DNA from: Janthinobacterium sp.
GTDB taxonomy: Bacteria; Pseudomonadota; Gammaproteobacteria; Burkholderiales; Chitinibacteraceae
Direction: 5' to 3'
Assembly (NCBI GenBank): GCA_025360045.1
Contig: JANYCY010000003.1
Span: forward strand, 1-64,000
DNA length: 64,000 nucleotides
Part shown: piece by piece, positions 18,337 to 27,752 of the stretch
How positions within the stretch are numbered: the first letter of the stretch is position 1
Layout: each line of letters opens with the position of its first letter
The notes under the pieces: model-generated
Seen by the model: only the letters and a program-made list of their open reading frames with translations
Told to the model about the DNA's origin: nothing
The model's database searches: none
Program-made: the position numbers and the translations under genes

Positions 18337-18971
18337 CAGACTTTATCCTTTGGGGCGGCCAGCAGGCCATTAAGGAGGAGATCGAGTGTGGTATTGAGGA
18401 ATCTTTCAGGGTCTAAAGTTTCAGGTAGGCAGTTGATCAGCGAGTGCTTCATCAACATGGCGACAATAATTGGCGCAGAAATCACCTCAATGGCGTAATC
18501 GATATCGGCCACTCTAAACTCGCCGCTGGCGATACCGCGCTCCAAAATATGGCGCAATATCTTATTGCCTGGAGTGACGAATTCTTCTTGATAAATTTTC
18601 GCAATGTGGGGGAAGTTGCTGCCTTCCGCAATCATCAGTTTGGGAAAAGCAGACAACTGATTTTCACCCATCGCCTGCCACCATGTTTTTAACATGGCAC
18701 GTAATAAATCAGCTGAGCTCCCCTGAAAACTTGCAAGTAACTCATGGCCAAGAGTCAGTTGGGGTAATAATATTTCACGCATCACCGCCTCAAAAATCTC
18801 CTCCTTGCCCGCAAAATAAATATACGGCGTGCCACAAGTCACCCCAGCCGCCTTGGCGATGTCGGTCATTTTGGTGGCGGCATAGCCTTTGCTTACAAAA
18901 AGCCCCAACGCGGCCTCTAAAATCTCTTGCGGGCGCGCTTCTTTGCGGCGAGCCCAGCGTTTGCATAACAT
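18336..18971 (-). CDS. TetR/AcrR-family regulator of the RND efflux operon
   Basis: 211 residues. The N-terminal helix-turn-helix reads EILEAALGLFVSKGYAATKM, followed by DIAKAAGVTCGTPYIYF. The C-terminal domain should bind an inducer. It is the first gene of the regulator-adaptor-permease operon, so it controls its own operon by repression. An AT-rich pseudo-palindrome at 18990-19005, 20-35 bp upstream of the ATG, is a likely operator. The family normally represses efflux until substrate is present. Confidence 0.88.
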   Translation of the reverse strand: MLCKRWARRKEARPQEILEAALGLFVSKGYAATKMTDIAKAAGVTCGTPYIYFAGKEEIFEAVMREILLPQLTLGHELLASFQGSSADLLRAMLKTWWQAMGENQLSAFPKLMIAEGSNFPHIAKIYQEEFVTPGNKILRHILERGIASGEFRVADIDYAIEVISAPIIVAMLMKHSLINCLPETLDPERFLNTTLDLLLNGLLAAPKDKV

Positions 18972-18989
18972 GGTGAACCTGCAATTAAT

Positions 18990-19005
18990 AAATAAATATT
19001 CATTT
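18990..19005. promoter_or_regulatory. Putative TetR operator
   Basis: AAATAAATATTCATTT is a 16-bp palindrome with one mismatch, just upstream of the TetR gene and in the divergent region shared with argB. Spacing suits repression of the TetR-RND promoter. Inferred from sequence symmetry only. Confidence 0.5.
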
Positions 19006-19101
19006 ATTATTAGGATGCTGTCTAATTTTTGTCAAAAATAAAGCGCGAGCAGGCTTGAGACTGTTAGAATTCTGCCCAACCCCTATCTTGTTTTTGGATA
19101 A

Positions 19102-19980
<879 letters not shown>

Positions 19981-19992
19981 GTTTTGCTGACC

Positions 19993-20050
19993 AACCCAGC
20001 CTGAGTATTTACGGGGGAGTTTCCTTCCAGCGGTGCTGGGCTGGGTTTTA
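19993..20050 (+). terminator. Possible terminator downstream of argB
   Basis: AACCCAGC (19993-20000) pairs with GCTGGGTT (20040-20047), followed by TT. The loop is long (39 nt) and contains a smaller hairpin, so the assignment is tentative. Confidence 0.4.
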
Positions 20051-20143
20051 TGCTTGTTTTTATCTGAAAAGTAATCTAGGTCTTCCTTGCATGTTGCACT
20101 TTGCCTACTAAAGTTAAAGCTCAGACCACTGGGAGATGACCGC

Positions 20144-20575
20144 ATGAAAACAGCACAGCAGCTGCTTGCAGAGAAAGCCATAGATAGTATTTTATCAGTT
20201 AGCCCACAGGCTTCTGTTTATCAAGCCTTACAAGTGCTCGCCGAAAAAAATATTGGCGCGCTGCTCGTGATGGAAGAAGAGCGTTTAGTAGGTATTTTCT
20301 CTGAACGAGATTACGCAAGAAAAGTGATTTTGCTTGGTAAAACTTCGGCCGGAACACCGGTATCAGAAATCATGACGCGTAAATTACTCTGTGTCCCCCC
20401 AGCGGCCACGATTGATGAATGTATGGCCATCATGAGCGAAAAACGTATTCGTCACTTGCCGGTTGTAGATGGCGAGAAAGTATTGGGTGTGTTGTCGATC
20501 GGCGATTTAGTTCGAGAAAAAATCGACGAGCAAAAATTTACGATTGCTCAGCTAGAACACTATATCCATTCCTGA
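20144..20575 (+). CDS. Protein with a pair of CBS domains
   Basis: 143 residues. Two CBS motifs: the first with ALQVLAEKNIGALLVMEEER and LVGIFSERDYARKV, the second with IMSEKRIRHLPVVDGEKVLG and SIGDLVREKI. A Bateman module of this kind binds adenine nucleotides or similar ligands. There is no attached enzyme domain. The ATG at 20144 has GGGAG eight bases upstream; upstream in-frame codons are not supported. A strong terminator follows. Confidence 0.88.
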   Translation: MKTAQQLLAEKAIDSILSVSPQASVYQALQVLAEKNIGALLVMEEERLVGIFSERDYARKVILLGKTSAGTPVSEIMTRKLLCVPPAATIDECMAIMSEKRIRHLPVVDGEKVLGVLSIGDLVREKIDEQKFTIAQLEHYIHS

Positions 20576-20593
20576 GCGGCCTTCCGTCACCCT

Positions 20594-20620
20594 AAAGACC
20601 AGCAGTGCTGGTCTTTTTTT
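20594..20620 (+). terminator. Rho-independent terminator after the CBS gene
   Basis: A perfect 10-bp stem AAAGACCAGC / GCTGGTCTTT with a 3-base loop and seven T residues in total at the end. It lies just upstream of the HAD gene start. Confidence 0.9.
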
Positions 20621-20630
20621 GCGCAAAATA

Positions 20631-21281
20631 ATGAAACCTATCTGGATTTTTGATCTCGATAACACCCTGCATAACGCCGATTTACATGCTTTTCCGGTGA
20701 TTAATCGGGCGATGACCAGCTATCTATCCCTGTATCTACAGCTCAGCGAGCGGGACGCAACGGCTTTACGCAAAGATTACTGGCTGCGTTATGGTGCTAC
20801 CTTACTAGGCTTGCGCCGTCACCATCCGCACATCGACCCACGGCATTTTTTACTGATGTCTCACCCCTTGAATGAGCTGCTGATGGCCGTCCACCCAATG
20901 CCGGGGCTATCTATGGCGATTCGCAGCTTACCGGGTGAGAAGTTGCTCTTTACCAATGGCCCGCGCCATTACGCAATCGCCATGTTGCTGGCGCTGGGAA
21001 TCGACGACTGCTTCAGTGGCGTGGTGAGCGTAGAAGATGTGGATCTGATTCCTAAACCGCAGATTGCTGCTTATCGCAGCGTATTGGCACGTTTTCAGCT
21101 GGACCCACGGCGCTGTATTTTGGTGGAAGATACCTTGGCTAATTTAAAAACGGCGAAACAGTTAGGCATGAAAACCGTATGGATTAACCCACGCAGCTAC
21201 GGCGCTGGAGTGGTGGATTTAAGCATCACCAAACTGGGTGATATTGCTAAGCGCGGGCGGTGGCTGTATGAGGGAAAATGA
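20631..21281 (+). CDS. HAD-family hydrolase, pyrimidine 5'-nucleotidase type
   Basis: 216 residues. Motif I is WIFDLDNTLHNA with the nucleophile and acid aspartates. LLFTNGPRHYA is motif II, KPQIAAYR carries the motif III lysine, and ILVEDTLANLKTAK is motif IV. The pattern matches the SDT1/pyrimidine 5'-nucleotidase subgroup of HAD-IA. The ATG at 20631 is chosen because the catalytic motif starts six residues later. The gene begins right after a terminator, so its promoter must lie close to or within that region. Confidence 0.85.
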   Translation: MKPIWIFDLDNTLHNADLHAFPVINRAMTSYLSLYLQLSERDATALRKDYWLRYGATLLGLRRHHPHIDPRHFLLMSHPLNELLMAVHPMPGLSMAIRSLPGEKLLFTNGPRHYAIAMLLALGIDDCFSGVVSVEDVDLIPKPQIAAYRSVLARFQLDPRRCILVEDTLANLKTAKQLGMKTVWINPRSYGAGVVDLSITKLGDIAKRGRWLYEGK

Positions 21282-21435
21282 CTGGGTGTTGCGAAGGGCT
21301 GAAATTAAATGCCCTTGAAAATAGTAAATTTGCACACTTCTTCTGCCTCATGTAATTTACTTAGCATAAGTCGTTTGCCGACACATATAAATCATCCTGA
21401 TGATAAAGATGCTTCAGTTTAATGAGCCTCTAAAA

Positions 21436-21570
21436 TCTTGAACCACAGAGAACACAGAGAACACAGAGAACACAGAGAGCACGGAGTTTCACAGAGAAAA
21501 ACGAGGGTTGATAGATTTTCTCTGTGAACCTCTGTGGCCCTCGTTCTACTCTGTGGTTCAAGGTTTAGCG
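21436..21570. repeat. ACACAGAG-type dispersed repeat (family R3) with a tandem decamer
   Basis: The run begins TCTTGAACCACAGAG and holds about four tandem copies of AACACAGAGA. It is mirrored by CTCTGTGGTTCAAGG near 21550-21567. Related segments occur at 24538, 36545, 43785, 54195 and 61720, often ending GGTTCAAGATTTGGGTTT. The 345-bp gap between the HAD and peptidase genes is otherwise featureless. Confidence 0.65.
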
Positions 21571-21626
21571 CAGTCGCAAGGCAAGCTGAAGAATCTTGCT
21601 CATCAGGAAAATCATCGGAGAGTACC

Positions 21627-23474
21627 TTGGAAGCAGCACGTCAGCTATTTGTAGCACTCAATCGCGATTATCTTGCCGTTCATAAAACCAAAGAAGATTT
21701 GTTTTGGGATACCTATATGGCCGTTTCTGACGACCATGATGGCTTTGCCAAGGCAGAAGAGGCTTATAAGAACTTTATTTCTGATCCGGCAAAGCTCGCC
21801 GAAGTGCGCGATGCGCTGGCGCGATTAAATACAGAGGAAGCTGTTGAGCTTAAACATGGCTTGCAAGGTTGGTTGGCGCTATTTGAAAGCAATATTATTG
21901 ATAGCGATGAAGCGCGTACTTTAATGAGCCAGTTAATCGGCCAAGAAGCCGTCTTGTTTGCTAAAAAGCGCGATTATGTGCAAACGCATATCAATGAAAA
22001 AGGCGAGCGCGAAGAAGCCACCCAAGGCATGTTGTCGACCAATATGGCGACTAATCCATCTGAAGCGGCGCGTAAAAGCTCGTTTGATGCGATGGCAGGC
22101 TTGGAGCAGTGGGTGCTGGAAAATGGTTTTTTAGACATTGTGAAGCAGCGTAATGCCTTTGCTCGCGCTCAGGGTTTTCCTGATTATTTTGCGTATAAAG
22201 TGCGTAAAAACGAGCAAATGTCGGTTGAAGAGCTATTTGCCATTCTGGATGATTTTGAGCTGCGTACCCGTGAAGCCAATCAGCGTGGTTTACAAGAGCT
22301 AGCCCAGCAGCATGGCAAAGACGCCTTATTGCCATGGAATTTCCGCTACACCGTCAGCGGTGATGTCGCTCGCCAGCTGGACCCCTATCTTCCTTTTGCC
22401 AAAGGGCTTGAGCGCTGGGTAGAAAGCTTTCGCAAGCTGGGCATCGCCTATCGCGGCGCGACTATGCAACTGGATTTACTGGAGCGTAAGGGCAAGTATC
22501 AGAATGGCTTTTGCCATGGTCCGATTCCTTCTTTTTTTGAAGCCGATGGTAGCTGGGTAGCGGGGCAGATTAACTTTACGGCTGATGCTAAGCCTGATCA
22601 GGTGGGTAGTGGCGCGCGTGCGATTAACACATTATTTCATGAAGGTGGCCACGCGGCGCACTTTGCCAATGTGACGCAGAATTCGCCTTGCTTCTCGCAA
22701 GAATTCGCACCCACTTCGATGGCTTATGCCGAAACGCAATCGATGTTCTGCGATAGCCTGCTTGATGATGCAGATTGGCTAAAGCGTTACGCTAAAAACG
22801 CCGCTGGCGAGGCGGTGCCGGATGCTTTGATTAAAGCGCGTATCGAAAAAACTCAGCCTTTTGCTGCGCTCAATGAGCGCAATATTTTGGTGGTGCCTTA
22901 TTTTGAGCGCGCCTTGTATTTGCTAAGCGATAGCGATCTGACGGCTGAGAATGCGCTGGCACTGGCCCGTAAATTTGAAATGCAAATCTTGGGCTTTGAG
23001 CAGGCAGGGCGGCCGCTGTTGGCGATTCCTCATTTATTAAATCAGGAATCGGCAGCGGCTTATCACGGTTATTTACTGGCTAATATGGCGGTGTATCAAA
23101 CCCGCGCCTTCTTTGAGCGTGAATATGGCTATTTAACTGATAACCCAGCTATTGGCCCATTGCTGGCTAAGCATTATTGGTCCACAGGCAATAGCATTAA
23201 CCACAACGCCACCTTGATCAGCCTGACTGGCGAAGCATTTAATGCCAAATATTTAGCTGATTCCTGCAATCAAACCGTAGAAGCTGCATGGGCCGATGCA
23301 CAGGCGCAGATTAACGCGGCAGCCAGCCGTGTGTATCCTGAATCGCCATTAACTAATCTGGATGCACATATTCGCATTGTGCATGGTGCTGAGCTGTTGG
23401 CAGATAACACCCAATCAGACGCGCAAATGTTTGCAGATTTTGAGCGTGTAGTGAGTGAGCGTTACGGGGTATAA
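21627..23474 (+). CDS. M3-family metallopeptidase (oligopeptidase)
   Basis: About 615 residues. The zinc-binding motif FHEGGHAAHF (HEXXH) is present, with a downstream glutamate region AYAETQSMFCD. It would cleave short peptides in the cytoplasm, as no signal peptide is seen. The TTG at 21627 with GGAG seven bases upstream is preferred: further upstream the open frame runs into the R3 repeat, which is unlikely to be coding. No ATG occurs before residue 31 of this version (21717). Confidence 0.8.
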   Translation: MEAARQLFVALNRDYLAVHKTKEDLFWDTYMAVSDDHDGFAKAEEAYKNFISDPAKLAEVRDALARLNTEEAVELKHGLQGWLALFESNIIDSDEARTLMSQLIGQEAVLFAKKRDYVQTHINEKGEREEATQGMLSTNMATNPSEAARKSSFDAMAGLEQWVLENGFLDIVKQRNAFARAQGFPDYFAYKVRKNEQMSVEELFAILDDFELRTREANQRGLQELAQQHGKDALLPWNFRYTVSGDVARQLDPYLPFAKGLERWVESFRKLGIAYRGATMQLDLLERKGKYQNGFCHGPIPSFFEADGSWVAGQINFTADAKPDQVGSGARAINTLFHEGGHAAHFANVTQNSPCFSQEFAPTSMAYAETQSMFCDSLLDDADWLKRYAKNAAGEAVPDALIKARIEKTQPFAALNERNILVVPYFERALYLLSDSDLTAENALALARKFEMQILGFEQAGRPLLAIPHLLNQESAAAYHGYLLANMAVYQTRAFFEREYGYLTDNPAIGPLLAKHYWSTGNSINHNATLISLTGEAFNAKYLADSCNQTVEAAWADAQAQINAAASRVYPESPLTNLDAHIRIVHGAELLADNTQSDAQMFADFERVVSERYGV

Positions 23475-23475
23475 C

Positions 23476-23580
23476 AGGGGTCAGGAGTCAGGAGTCAGGA
23501 TTCAGTGGGGGTGTAGGGTGCGCAAGGTGCTTTTCTTGCGCACCATTCTGATACCTGATCCCTGACTTCCGATCCCTGAT
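23476..23580. repeat. Inverted GTCAGGAGTCAGGA repeat
   Basis: The left part carries two tandem GGAGTCA units and the right part the complementary CCTGATCCCTGACTTCC. A central hairpin surrounds GTAGGGTGCGCAAG and CTTGCGCACC. It lies between the converging peptidase and LysE genes and could fold as a large stem-loop. Confidence 0.5.
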
Positions 23581-24194
23581 TAGCGCTGCGCCGCTGCCAG
23601 CAATCCACCTACCGTAAAGAAGGCCGCGCCGCAGCCTTGGTTAAAGCGTTTGATGCGATTTGGGCCTTGTAACCAGTTCCCCAGCCTTGCGCCGCCTGCT
23701 GCGTAGGCGACTTGCCAGCCTGCTTCGATGATAAAAAAGCTGCCAAGCAAAATAGCCCATTGCCCCGCTTGTGGCTGCGATGTGTTGATAAATTGTGGCA
23801 AGAAAGCACCGGCAAATAAAATAGCTTTGGGATTGGATAGCGCCACGGTTAGCCCTAGGCGAAAGCGCCTTGCTGCCGAATCAGCCGTGGAATTGGGCAT
23901 TTCTAAATTGTTTCCGGCTTTAAAACATTGCCAGCCCAAATAAATTAAATACACCGCACCGGCTAATTTAAAAATCAAAAACAGCGTGGCGGATGTGGCA
24001 AGGATAGTCGCCATGCCAAAGGCCGATAGCGCAAACAATAAGCCCAATCCTGCCAATGCACCGCTCATGGTGGCGAGCGTCGCCTGCCAGCCATAGCGTG
24101 TGCCGTGCGACAGCATCAGCAGCATATTAGGGCCGGGCGTGGCGGAAATAAAAAAGGTGGTGGCAATAAAGGTGAGCCAGATGGTCATGCTCAT
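23580..24194 (-). CDS. LysE/RhtB-family amino-acid exporter
   Basis: 204 residues with about six hydrophobic segments. The family signature ATPGPNMLLMLSHGTRYGW is near the N-terminus and LGLTVALSNPKAILFAGAFLPQF is in the centre. RhtB-type members export threonine, homoserine or related amino acids; the substrate here is not predictable. The stop codon lies directly against the inverted repeat at 23476-23580. An R1 repeat copy is immediately upstream of the start. Confidence 0.88.
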   Translation of the reverse strand: MSMTIWLTFIATTFFISATPGPNMLLMLSHGTRYGWQATLATMSGALAGLGLLFALSAFGMATILATSATLFLIFKLAGAVYLIYLGWQCFKAGNNLEMPNSTADSAARRFRLGLTVALSNPKAILFAGAFLPQFINTSQPQAGQWAILLGSFFIIEAGWQVAYAAGGARLGNWLQGPNRIKRFNQGCGAAFFTVGGLLAAAQR

Positions 24195-24218
24195 GGGGTT
24201 ATTCCTTTTTTGGGAGTC

Positions 24219-24462
24219 TTTTTAGTGCCTTCGGCACGTTGATTTAGGAGCGGTTAGCCACCGCGGGGCCTTCCTTTCTTGCTTCGCCAAGAAACGAAGC
24301 CAAAGAAGGCGACCCCACGAAACACGAAGGCTCCTTCGCTGCGGACAATCGAGTCGGCGGCGGGCGGGATTGGCTCGTGCCTCGCTCCCTTGCCGAAACC
24401 CCGCCCCGCTTGTTCGGAGCTTGCGTGTTTCAAGGGGAGATTTAAGCCCCCGTGCCACTTGC
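24219..24462 (+). repeat. R1 repeat core, copy without clear termini
   Basis: It begins TTTTTAGTGCCTTCGGCACG and contains GCGGTTAGCCACCGC and a TTCTTG / CAAGAA hairpin, followed by CTGCGGACAATCGAG and AAGGGGAGATTTAAGC. The order matches the copies at 41955, 47442, 55597 and 61375. The outer inverted termini seen at 47442 and 55597 are missing. Open frames on it are not supported as genes. Confidence 0.75.
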
Positions 24463-24537
24463 TGCGATACGAATTCTAATTGCTGGTTTTTTGAAATACT
24501 TAAAACTTAGAAAACAACTTATTTCAAACCCTGTTTT

Positions 24538-24590
24538 TCTCCGTGAAACTCCGTGTTCTCTGTGAACTCCGTGGTTCAAGATTTGGGTTT
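24538..24590. repeat. R3 repeat copy (CTCCGTG.. / GGTTCAAGATTTGGG)
   Basis: CTCCGTGAAACTCCGTG, then CTCTGTGAACTCCGTGG and TTCAAGATTTGGGTTT, matching the repeats at 36660-36705 and 54195-54237. It lies just downstream of the GGDEF/EAL gene stop. Confidence 0.6.
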
Positions 24591-24600
24591 ATATCATCAG

Positions 24601-27426
24601 TTAAATAATATTCAATCCCGGATGATCTTTCATCGGTTTATCGAGGTAATAGCCCTGAACTTGGTCAATGCCTAGATCGATGAGCATATTAAAAATGGCT
24701 TCGTTTTCTACAAACTCGGCAATGGTTGTTTTGCCCATTTCATGCGCCATGCTGACCATGCCGCGGACAAAGACTTGGCTGTCGTGATCGCTGATTAAGT
24801 CTTTAATAAAGAAGCCGTCAATTTTAAGCACGTCGGCTTTGAGTTGTTTTAGATAGGCAAAGGATGCAAAGCCTGTACCAAAGTCATCGAGGCAGACGGT
24901 GCAGCCTGTGGCGCGTAGTGCGTCAATAAAGCGCTCAGCATCGCGGATATCAGAAACAGCTGCCGTTTCTGTTAATTCAACTAATAATCTGGCTGGATTT
25001 ACTTTATGCAGTTTGAGCTGCTGGCTGATGTAATCTGGCATATCAGGCTCGTCAAAAGAGCGGCCGGAGATATTAATGGCAATCGATGGGATATTGGCTT
25101 TTTTGCCAAGTAGCTCGATGGTGGTACGAATGACCCAGCGATCGATATCAATAATCTTGCCGGTTTTTTCAGCATGGGGAATAAACATCCCTGGCATAAT
25201 GATTTCGTCAGGCTTTTGAGTATCTTTCATTCGCACTAGAGCCTCTAAGTGCGCTAATTTGCGTGTTTTGGGATAGTAAATCCCTTGGAAATGCAGCTCT
25301 AGGCCGTTGTTTTCCAGCGCTTCGGTAATCCTGTCTTTCCAAGAGAGTCGGGTAATGGCAGATCTGGATGGATCTGCATCTTGGCGGTACATGCGCCAAG
25401 TCGATTTACCTGCCGATTTGGCTTGATACATGGCTGAATCGGCATGGGCAACGAGCTCTAGCGAGTTGCTAGCGTGATTGGGGAATAGCGCTACGCCAAC
25501 TGATGATGAGGGGCGCAACACATGGCCTTCTACCGTAAATGGAATCTGCGAGATTGAGCTAACAATGCGCTCGGCCAGTTTGCTGACTTCAAACTCATTG
25601 CAATCGGGCACTAAAATCGCAAATTCATCGCCGCCAAGGCGTGAAAATACTTCGTGGCGGCGCACTTGAGTGGCGATGGTTTTGGCGATACTTTTGAGTA
25701 AATCGTCGCCTACGCCGTGGCCAAAGGTGTCGTTGACGTGCTTAAACTCGTCCAGATCAAAGAATACCAGCGCCATGGCGCTTTGCTTGCGGTCGGCTTC
25801 GGACACCATGCGATCAAGCTCTTGCTGAAAGCGATGGCGGTTATAGAGGCCGGTCAGCGCATCCCGTTCGGCAAGCTTGATCATATGCGCGGAGATTTCA
25901 CGCTGCTGCGTGACGTCTTCATAAATCCACATACGGCCATTGGCCGTGCCTTGGCTGTCTAATACCCTAAAACCATGCTGGGTAATGACGCGGCCATCGT
26001 TCATGCTGAGTTCGCCAAAATCAACTTTATCGTCTGATAACGCCAGCTCTTCGAGGTAGTTGGCAATAATATCGCCGAGCGCAGGGCGGTTTTCTGCGAT
26101 TTGTAGAATTTGGCCTATGGGTTTGCCGGGTAATTGGTTACTTGGGGCGAGGCCCCATAAATCACAGAAGGCAGGGTTGTGAAAGACCACACGATTTTCG
26201 TTATCCACAAACAACACGCCAAAGCGCATTGCCGATAGCAGCGCGGTGAGGCGGGCGCGTTCTGATTCAGCGCGGGATAAATAACTTTGCCCTAGAGATT
26301 GGATTTGCCGTAGTTCGATGACGGCTTTGCGTAAAGAAAGCCGGTCTTCTTTTAATTCGCTGTTATCACGAATACTGGCGCGCAGGCCTAAGTAATTATT
26401 GAGCGAGTCGTAAATGGGCTGCCATGAAACAGATGCCCAGAAGGGCTGGCCATCGCGGCGAACGGCTCTAAATTCAAAATCTTGAATGGTGGTGCGATGC
26501 TCGAGCGCTTGTTTGAGGGTTTCGGTAACGCGGGCACGCTCTTCTGGCATGGTGAGCGATAGGGGGAAATCGCCCAGTAGCATGCATTCATTCACCGAAT
26601 ACCCAGAAAGCCGTGTGACGGAATCATTAATCCAGACCAAGCGTCCTTCTTCTGGGGATAGCCATAGCTCGGTGCTATGGGTGTAGTTGGCGATGGTGTG
26701 AAATTTTTCTTCATTCATCACTAATGAATCGACGCGCTCTTTGATCAGGCTGGCCATTTCATTAAAGCGACGTGTCAGTTCGCTAATCTCATCGCTGCCA
26801 TCTTTGGTCGCGATGGCATCGTAGTGGCCATGTGCCGCATTTTCTGCGGCTTTGATGAGGCGGTATAGATGGCGGGTGAGCCACATACCCAGTAGCCCCA
26901 TCATCAGCGCCGAAAGTAAAATGCCTACCCCCATGGTGATGGCATTTTGCATGAGTAATTGGTTTACACCGCCGCGCATAATTTCTGTAGAAATCCCAAA
27001 GCGCAATTCGCCATAAGGCTCACCGGCAAATTCAATCGGTGTGGCAGCATGGATAAGGGTAGGCAGATTGTTTTCTAAGGATAATTTATCGACTGGCGGG
27101 AGTGGATGGGCAATATCCCAGCCCCTTGCGGCGATAATTTGTTTTTTATTATTCAATAAAATAATGTAATCAATACCTTCGGCGGTGCGAATTCCTTCTA
27201 ATAAATCAGCGGCTTGTGCTTGGTTACCTGTAGATAAGGGGGTGGCAAAGGCGGCATTTAATAGGCGAGATAATTCTTGAACGCGCACTTCGGTGGCGTG
27301 GGTGGCCATCTCCGACCAGATTCTCGATGTATTGAGCAACAGGATGGCTAAAATCGTACATTGCACCAGCGTGCTAGCCACGATTAATCGTGTACGAAGC
27401 GAATTAAAAAACGGAAGCGATGCCAT
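24601..27426 (-). CDS. Membrane sensor with HAMP, PAS, GGDEF and EAL domains
   Basis: 941 residues from the ATG at 27426. The N-terminus has a transmembrane helix (STLVQCTILAILLLNTS), a periplasmic sensor of about 130 residues and a second helix near 170-190, then HAMP, two PAS segments (one with WLSPEEGRLVWINDSV), a GGDEF domain with intact RLGGDEF near residue 595 and an EAL domain with LEALVRM near 728. EAL residues such as DDFGTGFASFAYL are retained, so both diguanylate cyclase and phosphodiesterase activities are possible. An ATG eight codons upstream lacks a ribosome site. Monocistronic. Confidence 0.9.
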   Translation of the reverse strand: MASLPFFNSLRTRLIVASTLVQCTILAILLLNTSRIWSEMATHATEVRVQELSRLLNAAFATPLSTGNQAQAADLLEGIRTAEGIDYIILLNNKKQIIAARGWDIAHPLPPVDKLSLENNLPTLIHAATPIEFAGEPYGELRFGISTEIMRGGVNQLLMQNAITMGVGILLSALMMGLLGMWLTRHLYRLIKAAENAAHGHYDAIATKDGSDEISELTRRFNEMASLIKERVDSLVMNEEKFHTIANYTHSTELWLSPEEGRLVWINDSVTRLSGYSVNECMLLGDFPLSLTMPEERARVTETLKQALEHRTTIQDFEFRAVRRDGQPFWASVSWQPIYDSLNNYLGLRASIRDNSELKEDRLSLRKAVIELRQIQSLGQSYLSRAESERARLTALLSAMRFGVLFVDNENRVVFHNPAFCDLWGLAPSNQLPGKPIGQILQIAENRPALGDIIANYLEELALSDDKVDFGELSMNDGRVITQHGFRVLDSQGTANGRMWIYEDVTQQREISAHMIKLAERDALTGLYNRHRFQQELDRMVSEADRKQSAMALVFFDLDEFKHVNDTFGHGVGDDLLKSIAKTIATQVRRHEVFSRLGGDEFAILVPDCNEFEVSKLAERIVSSISQIPFTVEGHVLRPSSSVGVALFPNHASNSLELVAHADSAMYQAKSAGKSTWRMYRQDADPSRSAITRLSWKDRITEALENNGLELHFQGIYYPKTRKLAHLEALVRMKDTQKPDEIIMPGMFIPHAEKTGKIIDIDRWVIRTTIELLGKKANIPSIAINISGRSFDEPDMPDYISQQLKLHKVNPARLLVELTETAAVSDIRDAERFIDALRATGCTVCLDDFGTGFASFAYLKQLKADVLKIDGFFIKDLISDHDSQVFVRGMVSMAHEMGKTTIAEFVENEAIFNMLIDLGIDQVQGYYLDKPMKDHPGLNII

Positions 27427-27537
27427 GCAAACCTGTCTAGAAATGATCATTTATTTTATAGGCCAAGTCGCCTCAACAAGCTTAAGCCACTTGACTGCTT
27501 GTTTTTATACTAAGAAAACGCTGATTTATTCAGTTTG

Positions 27538-27607
27538 CTAATTTCCCCGCGCAGCTGGGAATTTAGCAATTGCACTGGATCTTCGATAAAAACATTCAGA
27601 GATGACC
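27538..27607. repeat. REP-like palindromic repeat (family R4, CGTCATTCCCG type), degenerate copy
   Basis: Contains CCCCGCGCAGCTGGGAATTTAG and TTGCACTGGATCTTCGATAAAA, which align with the better copies at 39236, 40068 and 59449. It occupies the 326-bp gap between the GGDEF/EAL gene and argA. Confidence 0.5.
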
Positions 27608-27652
27608 ATGTTTAATCAGAGCGTCCTTAACGCATCGTAATCATATTTAATA

Positions 27653-27687
27653 CTGCCGAAAGCATGCTCCTTGCCTGCTTTCGGCAG
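27653..27687 (-). terminator. Hairpin downstream of argA, probable terminator
   Basis: A perfect 12-bp stem CTGCCGAAAGCA / TGCTTTCGGCAG with an 11-base loop. On the minus strand it is followed by AT-rich but not purely T DNA, so termination may be partial. Confidence 0.5.
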
Positions 27688-27752
27688 TGTTACATCAGCA
27701 ATAATAATGAGTAATTGAAATGCCGTGTATTTATATTGCTAATTTATTTATT

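Noticed and set aside
21436-21480. Tandem AACACAGAGA units resembling a CRISPR array
   Set aside because: The units are only ten bases and adjoin directly, without unique spacers, and no cas genes are present. It is a known type of simple dispersed repeat.
24222-24479. Open frames of 66-78 codons on both strands
   Set aside because: They lie wholly inside an R1 repeat, and similar frames occur at other R1 copies (47470-47831, 55688-55885) with unrelated or shifted sequence. No ribosome sites or conserved domains support them.
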